A stretch of DNA of 64,000 bases from Herbidospora mongoliensis. GTDB lineage: Bacteria > Actinomycetota > Actinomycetes > Streptosporangiales > Streptosporangiaceae. The stretch's first letter is position 1. Each line of letters starts with the position of its first letter. The DNA lies in NCBI RefSeq assembly GCF_001570545.1, contig NZ_BBXD01000010.1:248001-312000 (forward strand), written 5' to 3'. This document shows positions 57,514-64,000 of this stretch, piece by piece. The notes below the pieces were generated by a model. That model worked only from the letters and a program-made list of their open reading frames with translations. It was not told the origin of the DNA and ran no database searches. A program made the translations under genes and the position numbers.

Positions 57514-58917
57514 TCACCCACGCACCCGCCGCACCACGGCGTACGCGATCAGGATCGCCACGAGGCACGGCGCGCCGACCGTCCACGCGGTGCGGAACAT
57601 CTCGATGAACAGCATGCCGACCAGCAGAGCGCTCATCGCGACCGCCGCCGCGGCGCTGGTAAGCCCGCCGCCGGGGAGCGACAGCGGCGAGCGGCGCACC
57701 TCGTCAGACGTGCGCCGGCGGCGGAAGGCCGCGTGCGTGGCGAAGATCAGCACCCAGGTCGTGACGGCGCCGAACGTCGAGATGCCGAGCAGCTTCGCGA
57801 ACGCGTCGTCGGGCGAGACCATGGACACCGTCACCGCGAGGGGCAGCCCGACGGCCGACGCCGCGACCGCGTTCACCGGCACGCCCGAACGGTTGACCCG
57901 CATCGCCCACGCCGGGGCCTGGCCGTCGACGCCGAGCGAGTGCAGCGTGCGGGTCGACACGTAGAAGGTCGTGTTGAGCGCCGAGAACGCCGCCGTGAGC
58001 ACCACGAAGTTCATCACCGCGGCGGCGGTCGGCAGCCCGGTCCACTCCAGGATCCGTACGAACGGGCTCGCGGTCAGCCCGCCGTCGGGCACCCGGCCGA
58101 CCGCGTGCGAGATCGACACCACGACGGCCATGCCGAGCAGATAGAACGCGCTCAGCCGCAGGATCGTCGAGCGGGCGGCGCGGGGAAGGTCGTGGCCGGG
58201 GTTCCGCGACTCGGCGGCGGTCAGCGCGAGCGTCTCGGTGCCGCCGAAGCTGAAGGTCGCCACGATCAGCGCGATCACCAGGCCGGTCAGACCGTGCGGC
58301 AGGTACGACGGCGCGTCGGTGAACGCCGACAGCCCGATCGCGGGCCGGTCGGGCAGCCCGACGGCGATGAACACGACGCCGAGCACCACGAACGCCATGA
58401 TCGCCGAGACCTTGACGGTCGAGAACCAGTATTCGAAGGTCCCGAAGGTGCGCACCGGGAACAGGTTGATCGCGACGACCGAGACGGCCGTGAGCACCAC
58501 CGGGAGCCACAGCGGCGCCCCCGGCCACCAATATCGGATGTAGATCCCCACGGCGACGGTCTCGGCCCCGGCGGCGATCGCGACGACGCCCCAGTACAGC
58601 CACCGCTGGGTGAACCCGGCGAGGGGGCCGAGGTAGTGGTAGGCGAACGCGCCGAACCCGTTGAGCCCGGGATTGGCGGCGGCCATCTCGACGGCGGCGT
58701 AGGTGAGCGCGGCGGCGAGTGCCGCGGCGACGAGATAGGCGAGCAGCACGGTCGGGCCGGCCATGGACACGGCGAGGCCCGAGCCGAGGAACAGCCCGGT
58801 GCCGATGACGCCGCCGATCGTGACCATCCCGATCTGGCGCGAGGTGAGGCCGCGATGCAGCAGGGTGTCGTCCACGGCTGCCGCGGTCAACGGGTCGGCC
58901 AAGCGGATGTCGCTCAC
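57514..58917 (-). CDS. APC-family amino acid permease
   Basis: The 467-residue protein has 12 predicted helices. The first carries the APC signature MVTIGGVIGTGLFLGSG (unwound substrate-binding helix), the cytoplasmic loop carries RAARSTILRLSAFYLLGM, and FSFGGTETLALTAAES gives the amino-acid transporter consensus. It resembles the GabP/AnsP/CycA group, which imports amino acids with protons. The GTG start is at 58917. It converges on the BTAD regulator with 4 bp between stops. The substrate is unknown. Confidence 0.88.
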   Translation of the reverse strand: MSDIRLADPLTAAAVDDTLLHRGLTSRQIGMVTIGGVIGTGLFLGSGLAVSMAGPTVLLAYLVAAALAAALTYAAVEMAAANPGLNGFGAFAYHYLGPLAGFTQRWLYWGVVAIAAGAETVAVGIYIRYWWPGAPLWLPVVLTAVSVVAINLFPVRTFGTFEYWFSTVKVSAIMAFVVLGVVFIAVGLPDRPAIGLSAFTDAPSYLPHGLTGLVIALIVATFSFGGTETLALTAAESRNPGHDLPRAARSTILRLSAFYLLGMAVVVSISHAVGRVPDGGLTASPFVRILEWTGLPTAAAVMNFVVLTAAFSALNTTFYVSTRTLHSLGVDGQAPAWAMRVNRSGVPVNAVAASAVGLPLAVTVSMVSPDDAFAKLLGISTFGAVTTWVLIFATHAAFRRRRTSDEVRRSPLSLPGGGLTSAAAAVAMSALLVGMLFIEMFRTAWTVGAPCLVAILIAYAVVRRVRG

Positions 58918-58926
58918 GGTGCCGCG

Positions 58927-59139
58927 CTACTCGACTCTCGACTTCGGCGGCGAGTAGACGGCCCAGACGTGGAAGGCCGCACCGATGCCCCAGAAGACGA
59001 TCGACCACATGGGCCAGAAGAAGTTGTCCGAGTCGTAGAGGTACCACACGATGACCTGGGCCAGATTGGCCGCGAGATAGCAGAACAGGTGGATCCTCAG
59101 GCCCCATGCCTTGGCGGCTTCGCTCTTCTTGTAGTTCAT
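58927..59139 (-). CDS. Small two-helix membrane protein (2TM domain type)
   Basis: This 70-residue protein has a basic start (MNYKKSEAAKAWGLR), two hydrophobic helices (about 16-34 and 42-62) and a short polar end. The pattern fits the 2TM-domain family often found alone or fused to histidine kinases in actinobacteria. It ends 9 bp before the permease start on the same strand. The role is unknown. Confidence 0.65.
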   Translation of the reverse strand: MNYKKSEAAKAWGLRIHLFCYLAANLAQVIVWYLYDSDNFFWPMWSIVFWGIGAAFHVWAVYSPPKSRVE

Positions 59140-59253
59140 GCTCGCACGCTAGATCGGCGTACTTGACGATCCGTGAACAGGTCGTTCAGTGATCATCCAC
59201 AAGCCCGGCCCACCATTCGAGGTGCGAACACGACACCTTGAAAGGTTCACATC

Positions 59254-60048
59254 ATGACGACGACCCGCCGAGCGGTGCTGGCCGGATCCGTAGCGGTCGC
59301 GACCGCCGCCGTACTGGGAACCTCCGAGGCCCAGGCACGTCCCCGGCCGAGGAAACCCAAGCCCACCGTGGTGCTCGTCCACGGCGCCTTCGCCGACGCC
59401 TCCGGCTGGAACGGCGTCGCCGCCAGGCTGATCCGCGACGACTATCCGGTGATCGCGCCGGCGAACCCGCTGCGGAGCGTGGCCTCCGACGCCGCCTACC
59501 TTGCCTCCGTCCTCGCCACCATCAGCGGCCCGATCGTCCTCGCCGCCCACTCCTACGGCGGGATCGTCATTACCAACGCGGCGACCGGCAACCCGAACGT
59601 GAAGGCGCTCGTGTACGTCGCGGCCTTCGCCCCCGACCAGGGCGAGTCGCTGGTGCAGCTGCAGACGAAGTTCCCGGGAAGCAGGCTCGACGAGTCGAAA
59701 CTGGACTTCCGCCCCTACGCCGAGGGCCTCGTCGACGGCTACATCAAGAAGCGGTTCTTCCGGGAGGTCTTCGCGGCCGACGTGCCGAAATCGACCACCG
59801 ACCTCATGCACGCCGGCCAGCGCCCCGCCGACGCCCGCACGCTCGGCGAGCCCTCCGGCGTCCCCGCGTGGAAGACCATCCCCTCCTTCTACCTCGTCGC
59901 CCGCGACGACCGGGTGCTCCCCGCGCGGGCGCAGCGGTTCATGGCGAAGCGGGCCAGGTCGGAGGTCCGCGAGATCGGCGCCTCGCACGTCGCGATGATC
60001 TCGGAGCCGGGCGCGACCGCCGACCTCATCAAGCGCGCCGCGCGCTGA
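59254..60048 (+). CDS. Exported alpha/beta hydrolase (Tat signal)
   Basis: The 264-residue protein begins with a twin-arginine signal (TTTRRAVLAGSVAVATAA, cleavage after AQA near 33). The hydrolase core has VVLVHGAFADASGW (oxyanion loop), nucleophile AHSYGGIV, and late acid and histidine residues (RDDRVLP, GASHVAM). This matches the pyrethroid-hydrolase/EstC-like short alpha/beta hydrolases. It acts outside the cytoplasm, on an ester or similar substrate. An MFS gene follows 7 bp later, suggesting an operon. Confidence 0.85.
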   Translation: MTTTRRAVLAGSVAVATAAVLGTSEAQARPRPRKPKPTVVLVHGAFADASGWNGVAARLIRDDYPVIAPANPLRSVASDAAYLASVLATISGPIVLAAHSYGGIVITNAATGNPNVKALVYVAAFAPDQGESLVQLQTKFPGSRLDESKLDFRPYAEGLVDGYIKKRFFREVFAADVPKSTTDLMHAGQRPADARTLGEPSGVPAWKTIPSFYLVARDDRVLPARAQRFMAKRARSEVREIGASHVAMISEPGATADLIKRAAR

Positions 60049-60055
60049 GGCCACG

Positions 60056-61297
60056 ATGCATGGACGTGCGTACGCGGGCCAGTGCACCGCAGAGGAGACG
60101 CGGCACACCACCGCCGGGTCGCCCATCAGGAATCCGAGACTGACACTGTTCGCGCTGGCGCTGGGCACCTTCGCGATCGGCACCGGGGAGTTCGGCAGCA
60201 ACGGCATCATCCAGCTCTTCGCGTCGGATCTGGGGGTCTCGATCCCCGTCGCCACGCACGCGATCACCGCCTACGCCTTCGGGGTGGTGATCGGCTCCCC
60301 GGCGATCACCCTGCTCGCCGCCCGGGTGAACCGGCGGACGCTCCTGCTCGGCCTGGTCGTGCTCTTCCTGGTCGGCAACGGGCTGTCCGCGGTGGCTCCG
60401 GACATCACGTCGCTCGTGGTCTTCCGGTTCGTCGCGGGCAGCGTGCAGGGGGCGTTCTTCGGCGCCGGGGCCGTCGTCGCCGCCTACGTCTACGGACCTG
60501 GCCAGGGCGGCAAGGCGTTCGCCACGGTCATGGGCGGGCTCACCATCGCCACCATCGCCGGGTCGCCGCTCGGCACCCTCATCGGCCAGCACGCCGGCTG
60601 GCGCGTCATGTACTGGGCCGTGGTCGCCGTCGGCCTGGTGGCCGGCGCGGGCCTGGTGGCCTGGCTACCGCGTACCGACGACCTTCGCGGCGGTTCCATC
60701 GGGAGCGAGCTGACCGGCCTGCGCAGGCTGAACGTCTGGCTGATGGTCGTCGTCGCGTCGCTCGGCATCTCCAGCATCTTCGCCGTCTACACGTTCATCG
60801 GCCCGTTCGTCACCGACGCCGCGCTGCGGGACGCCGCGCTCATCCCGGTCGCCCTCGCCGTCTTCGGCCTGGGCATGGCGGTCGGCAACCATCTCGGCGG
60901 CCGCGTCGCCGACAGATTCGAGCACCGCGGCCTGATCTGGGGATACGGCGGCGTCCTGGCGCTTCTGGTGCTGATCGGCGTGGCCGGGAGCGACCTGCTG
61001 ATCCTGCTGCCCTGCCTGTTCGGCGTCGGCGCGACCATGATGTTCGCCATCCCCACCATCCAGGTCCGGCTGACCGCCTTCGCCCCGGACGCCCCGACCC
61101 TGATGGGCGCCCTCAACCTGGCCGCCCTCAACCTGGCCAACTCCCTGGGCGCGATCGGCGGCGCGATCACCCTCGCCGCCGGCTGGGGCGTCCTGTCCAC
61201 CGTCTGGGCCGGCTTCGCCCTGACCACAGCCGGTCTTCTCCTGTACGTCATGACCATCGCCCGGCGGGCCGCAGGTCAGGTGATCTTGCGGCGGTAG
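60056..61297 (+). CDS. DHA1-family MFS exporter (AraJ/Cmx-like)
   Basis: This 413-residue protein has about 12 helices: LALGTFAIGTGEFGSNGII in helix 1 (the AraJ-type start), AARVNRRTLLLG as the basic loop, and VGNHLGGRVADRFEHRG as the repeated second-half loop. Such proteins export drugs or sugars by proton antiport. The first about 27 residues are polar and may be over-called, since a start further in is possible, but the ATG lies in operon distance from the hydrolase. The 3' end overlaps the convergent ABC permease gene by 22 bp. Confidence 0.83.
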   Translation: MHGRAYAGQCTAEETRHTTAGSPIRNPRLTLFALALGTFAIGTGEFGSNGIIQLFASDLGVSIPVATHAITAYAFGVVIGSPAITLLAARVNRRTLLLGLVVLFLVGNGLSAVAPDITSLVVFRFVAGSVQGAFFGAGAVVAAYVYGPGQGGKAFATVMGGLTIATIAGSPLGTLIGQHAGWRVMYWAVVAVGLVAGAGLVAWLPRTDDLRGGSIGSELTGLRRLNVWLMVVVASLGISSIFAVYTFIGPFVTDAALRDAALIPVALAVFGLGMAVGNHLGGRVADRFEHRGLIWGYGGVLALLVLIGVAGSDLLILLPCLFGVGATMMFAIPTIQVRLTAFAPDAPTLMGALNLAALNLANSLGAIGGAITLAAGWGVLSTVWAGFALTTAGLLLYVMTIARRAAGQVILRR

Positions 61298-62037
61298 GCG
61301 GCCATCGCGAAGGCGTAGGTGACGATCAGGATGCCGACGCACCAGGCCAGGGCGACCCAGATGCCGGTGCCGACCGGCTGCTGGGCGAACAGGTCGCGGA
61401 TGGCGTTGACGATGGAGGTCACCGGCTGGTGCTCGGCGAAGGCGCGGACCGGGCCGGGCATGCCGTCGGTGGGGACGAACGCCGAGCTGATGAACGGCAG
61501 GAAGACGAGCGGGTAGGCGAACGCGCTCGCGCCGTCGATGGTCTTCGCGGTGAGGCCGGGGATGACGGCGAGCCAGGTCAGCGCCAGGGTGAACAGGATC
61601 ACGATGCCGGCCACCGCGAGCCACGACGCCAGGCCCGCCGAGGAGCGGAAGCCCATCAGGAGGGCGACCAGCACGACGACCACGACCGAGCACAGGTTGG
61701 CGACCAGCGAGGTCAGCACGTGGGCCCACAGGACGGACGACCGGGCGATCGGCATCGACTGGAACCGCTCGAAGATGCCGCCCTGCATGTCGAGGAAGAG
61801 CCGGTAGGCGGTGTAGGAGATGCCGGAGGCGACGGTCATGATCAGGATGCCGGGCAGCAGGTAGTTCACATAGGAGTCCGACCCGGTCTGGATCGCGCCG
61901 CCGAAGACGTACACGAACAGCAGCAGGAACATGATCGGCATGATCGTGGTCGTGATGATGGTGTCCACGCTGCGGGTGATGTGGCGCATGGAGCGCCCCA
62001 GCAGGACACCGGTGTCGGCGAAGAAGTGAGTGGTCAT
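61276..62037 (-). CDS. ABC-2 type permease (DrrB-like)
   Basis: The 253-residue protein has six hydrophobic helices and the ABC-2 membrane family signatures RHITRSVDTIITTTIMPIMF (coupling region near the N-terminus), GGIFERFQSMPIARSSVLWA (the conserved cytoplasmic loop) and FLPFISSAFVPTDGMPGPV. This is the usual DrrB-like permease of small-molecule exporters. The ATG overlaps the stop of the ATPase gene by four bases, showing they form one transporter. The exported substrate is unknown. Confidence 0.9.
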   Translation of the reverse strand: MTTHFFADTGVLLGRSMRHITRSVDTIITTTIMPIMFLLLFVYVFGGAIQTGSDSYVNYLLPGILIMTVASGISYTAYRLFLDMQGGIFERFQSMPIARSSVLWAHVLTSLVANLCSVVVVVLVALLMGFRSSAGLASWLAVAGIVILFTLALTWLAVIPGLTAKTIDGASAFAYPLVFLPFISSAFVPTDGMPGPVRAFAEHQPVTSIVNAIRDLFAQQPVGTGIWVALAWCVGILIVTYAFAMAAYRRKIT

Positions 62038-62798
62038 CGGGGGTCCTTGGAGTCGGCGCCGACGAGGGTGAGGAAGACGTCTTCGAGGGTGGGCTGCTTC
62101 TCGATGTACTCGACCTTGGCGGGCGGGAGCAGCTGCTTGAGTTCGGTGAGGGTGCCGTTCACGATGATCTTGCCTTCGTGCAGGATCGCGATCCGGTCGG
62201 CGAGTTGTTCGGCCTCGTCCAGGTACTGCGTGGTGAGCAGGACCGTCGTGCCCTGGCTGGCGAGTTCCCTGACCGAGGCCCAGACCTCGAGGCGGGCCTG
62301 GGGGTCGAGGCCGGTCGTCGGCTCGTCGAGGAAGATGACCGGCGGGTTCCCGATGAGGCTCATCGCGATGTCGAGGCGGCGGCGCATGCCGCCCGAATAG
62401 GTGGCCACCCTGCGGGCGCCCGCGTCGGTCAGCGAGAACCGTTCGAGCAGGTCATCGGCGATCTTGCCGGCGTCTTTGAGGTGCCGCAGCCGGGCGACCA
62501 TCACCAGGTTCTCGCGCCCGGTGAGGATCTCGTCGACGGCCGCGAACTGGCCGGTGAGGCTGATCGACTCCCGCACCTTCGCGGGCTGGGCGGCGACGTC
62601 GAAGCCGTTGACGACGCCGGTCCCCGCGTCGGCCTTGAGCAGGGTGGACAGGATGCGCACGACCGTGGTCTTGCCGGCCCCGTTCGAGCCGAGCAGCGCG
62701 AAGATGCTGCCCCGCGCCACCTCGAAGTCGACGCCGCGCAGCACTTTCAGTTCCTTGTACGACTTCTCCAAGCCCCGTACTCGGATCGTTTGACTCAT
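62034..62798 (-). CDS. ABC transporter ATPase (DrrA-like)
   Basis: This 254-residue ATPase carries Walker A LLGSNGAGKTTVVRIL, the Q-loop in SLTGQFAAVDEIL, signature YSGGMRRRLDIAMSL, Walker B VIFLDEPTTGLDP and an H-loop region, with Gln (TTQYLDEAEQLAD) where many have His. This Gln-for-His variant is common in DrrA-type exporters. It powers the adjacent permease. The 23-bp direct repeats upstream (62829-62897) may bind its regulator. Confidence 0.92.
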   Translation of the reverse strand: MSQTIRVRGLEKSYKELKVLRGVDFEVARGSIFALLGSNGAGKTTVVRILSTLLKADAGTGVVNGFDVAAQPAKVRESISLTGQFAAVDEILTGRENLVMVARLRHLKDAGKIADDLLERFSLTDAGARRVATYSGGMRRRLDIAMSLIGNPPVIFLDEPTTGLDPQARLEVWASVRELASQGTTVLLTTQYLDEAEQLADRIAILHEGKIIVNGTLTELKQLLPPAKVEYIEKQPTLEDVFLTLVGADSKDPR

Positions 62799-62828
62799 CG
62801 TTGTCTCCTCCGTGGAGCGCGCTACTCA

Positions 62829-62897
62829 ATGATGCTGACTACCGCTACAAAGTAACACTGACTACTGGTACATAGCAATGCTGAATAGCGGAGACGC
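62829..62897. repeat. Three 23-bp imperfect direct repeats upstream of the ABC transporter
   Basis: The core CTGACTAC (twice) and CTGAATAG begins at 62835, 62858 and 62881, an exact 23-bp period, with partial matches on both sides (AATGATG, AGTAACA and AGCAATG before the cores). A period of about two helical turns is typical of cooperative regulator binding. A near-palindrome (GCATA-CGTA-TATGC, 62917-62930) follows. Confidence 0.5.
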
Positions 62898-62982
62898 AAG
62901 GACTTATACGCATAAGCATACGTATATGCTGGAGCGCATGACAAGGCGCCGGTACGACCGTGCTGTCCGGGGACTCCGGAGA

Positions 62983-64000
62983 TCAGCCGACGTGGACGAT
63001 GGGCCGGCGGGCCGGATCGGGTTCGGCCTGGCGCAGGACCTCGCGGGTCAGGGGCGGGATGTCGCCGCCGCCGAAGACGAGGTAGCGCAGCAGGGCGCCG
63101 ATGGGGTTGCCCTCGGCGGCCCAGTGGAAGTAGACGTGCGGGGTCTTGCCGGTCTGGTCGCGCAGATGCAGCAGCAGGGCCGCGATGGCGTTGGCGACGG
63201 TCGTGCTCTGCATCCGCAGCACCCGGAACCCGTGCCGCTCCTCACCGATCACGCGCAGCTCCCCGGCGAACTCCGAGGCGTCCGGGACGGTCACCTCCAG
63301 GAACAGCAGGCCCTCCCGGGTGCGCAGGCGGTGCAGCTCCCAGGCCTCGCGCGCCTTGTCGACGTACTCCTTGGCCTCTCGCCCGTTGGGCTCGTTGGCG
63401 ACGATGTAGAGCTCGCCCATCTCGTTGACGAACCGGCGGGCGGCGTCGTCCAGGCTGATGCTGGTCACCCGCAGTTCGGTGGAGCGGGTCGCGCGGGAGA
63501 TGAGCGAGACCACCACGATGGCGAGCACGAACAGCAGCGCGATGACCAGGCCGTCGGGGCGTTCGATGATGTTGGCGACGGTGGCGTAGGCGAAGAACAG
63601 GGTGACCACGCCGAAGAAGAGCGCCTGGCGGGTGCGCCCTCTCGTCCAGGCCGACAGGGCCACGGCCACCGCCGCCGACAGGATGAGCGCCAGCACGCCG
63701 GTCGCATAGGCGCCGCCCTGCGTCTCGACCTCGGCGCCGAAGACCACGGTGATCAGGAAGGCGATGGCGGTGAAGACCAGCACCATGGGCCGGGAGGCGC
63801 GCACCCAGTCGGGCGCCATGCCGAAGCGGGGCAGGTAGCGCGGCACGATGTTGAGCAGCCCGGCCAGCGCGGACGCGCCCGCGAACCACAGGATGGCGAT
63901 GGTCGACAGGTCGTAGGCGGTGCCGAACCAGTCGCCGAGATACAGGTGGGCCAGATAGGCCAGGGCCCGGCCGTTGGCCGAGCCGCCCTCGGCGAACTCC
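62983..64000 (-). CDS. APC-type amino acid transporter, N-terminally cut by the window edge
   Basis: The frame is open from the right edge to the TGA at 62983-62985, giving about 339 C-terminal residues. The visible part begins with membrane helices ([38 protein letters not shown]), continues with at least four more, and ends in a soluble tail of about 150 residues containing [20 protein letters not shown] and [20 protein letters not shown]. This is the pattern of actinobacterial APC-superfamily transporters with a C-terminal cytoplasmic domain. The full N-terminus and substrate lie outside the window. Confidence 0.75.
   Translation of the reverse strand, partial: EFAEGGSANGRALAYLAHLYLGDWFGTAYDLSTIAILWFAGASALAGLLNIVPRYLPRFGMAPDWVRASRPMVLVFTAIAFLITVVFGAEVETQGGAYATGVLALILSAAVAVALSAWTRGRTRQALFFGVVTLFFAYATVANIIERPDGLVIALLFVLAIVVVSLISRATRSTELRVTSISLDDAARRFVNEMGELYIVANEPNGREAKEYVDKAREAWELHRLRTREGLLFLEVTVPDASEFAGELRVIGEERHGFRVLRMQSTTVANAIAALLLHLRDQTGKTPHVYFHWAAEGNPIGALLRYLVFGGGDIPPLTREVLRQAEPDPARRPIVHVG

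Noticed and set aside
57328-59166. 612-codon plus-strand frame over the end of the BTAD regulator and the APC permease
   Set aside because: It is extremely rich in Arg, His, Asp and Gly, and antisense to a clear membrane permease.
62938-63409. Possible truncated regulator gene starting with the ATG at 62938 before the APC-type transporter
   Set aside because: Beyond a few codons the frame is only the antisense of the transporter gene, and no helix-turn-helix is seen.
1-64000. CRISPR arrays, tRNA or rRNA genes, insertion sequences
   Set aside because: No regularly spaced repeat arrays, cloverleaf-like segments, rRNA-like stretches or transposase motifs were noticed on reading. A tRNAscan/ISfinder-type search was not possible.

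Overview
This is high-GC actinobacterial chromosome. The support is GTG/TTG starts, pervasive 4-bp stop/start overlaps, LAL/LuxR and BTAD regulators, a MbtI-type salicylate synthase and an OmpR two-component pair. A Streptosporangiales-like or Streptomyces-like host is plausible, but the genus cannot be fixed by eye. No phage, transposon, CRISPR array, rRNA or tRNA was seen, and no gene-free stretch exceeds 300 bases.

Left flank (1-11.9 kb), ordinary accessory and housekeeping genes: an MFS fragment, a benzaldehyde-type aldehyde dehydrogenase, a CynX-like MFS, a Tat-exported glycerophosphodiesterase, a cysteine dioxygenase/amidohydrolase pair divergent from a LacI regulator with twin operators, a HAL/PAL-family lyase with an odd MIO triad, a holin-like membrane protein, ApbE, a two-component system and an OsmC protein.

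Centre (12-42.4 kb), a large natural-product locus in two halves. The left half is one long minus-strand operon (27.0 to 12.2 kb). It encodes DAHP synthase, PhzE, PhzD and an EntA/DhbA-type dehydrogenase (route to 3-hydroxyanthranilate). It also encodes a MbtI-type salicylate synthase, a DhbE-type aryl-AMP ligase with a stand-alone carrier protein, an adenylation-thiolation protein, two KAS III-like proteins (one apparently lacking its catalytic residues), an amidohydrolase, an FAD hydroxylase and an alpha/beta hydrolase. This set matches the logic of caboxamycin/A33853/nataxazole-type benzoxazoles. An MFS exporter and a divergent CGNR regulator follow. An identical-geometry inverted repeat (TTACC-N17-GGTAA) lies at both the exporter/regulator promoter and the biosynthetic operon promoter.

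The right half (29.2-42.4 kb) is two divergent operons around a 223-bp intergenic region. The minus operon encodes an amino-group carrier protein (LysW), its ligase LysX, an ArgC/LysY reductase, a split transketolase, an acyl-CoA/AMP ligase and an acyl-CoA dehydrogenase. The plus operon encodes an HK97-fold encapsulin, a PAPS-type sulfotransferase, a catalytically atypical SDR, a LysZ-LysK fusion, CysD and CysN. This looks like a Family-3 ('natural product') encapsulin system: a protein nanocompartment encoded with sulfation and carrier-protein amino-acid chemistry. It is the most notable item in the window.

Right flank (42.4-64 kb): a TetR/SDR pair with matched operators, two secreted or membrane-anchored proteins of unknown function behind a promoter with a perfect 10-bp inverted repeat, two tandem giant LuxR (LAL) regulators, a hydrolase with a lost nucleophile next to an MHS transporter, a DUF4188 protein, a BTAD/AAA/TPR regulator, an APC permease, a 2TM protein, a Tat-exported hydrolase, an MFS exporter, a DrrAB-like ABC transporter and a truncated APC-type transporter at the edge.
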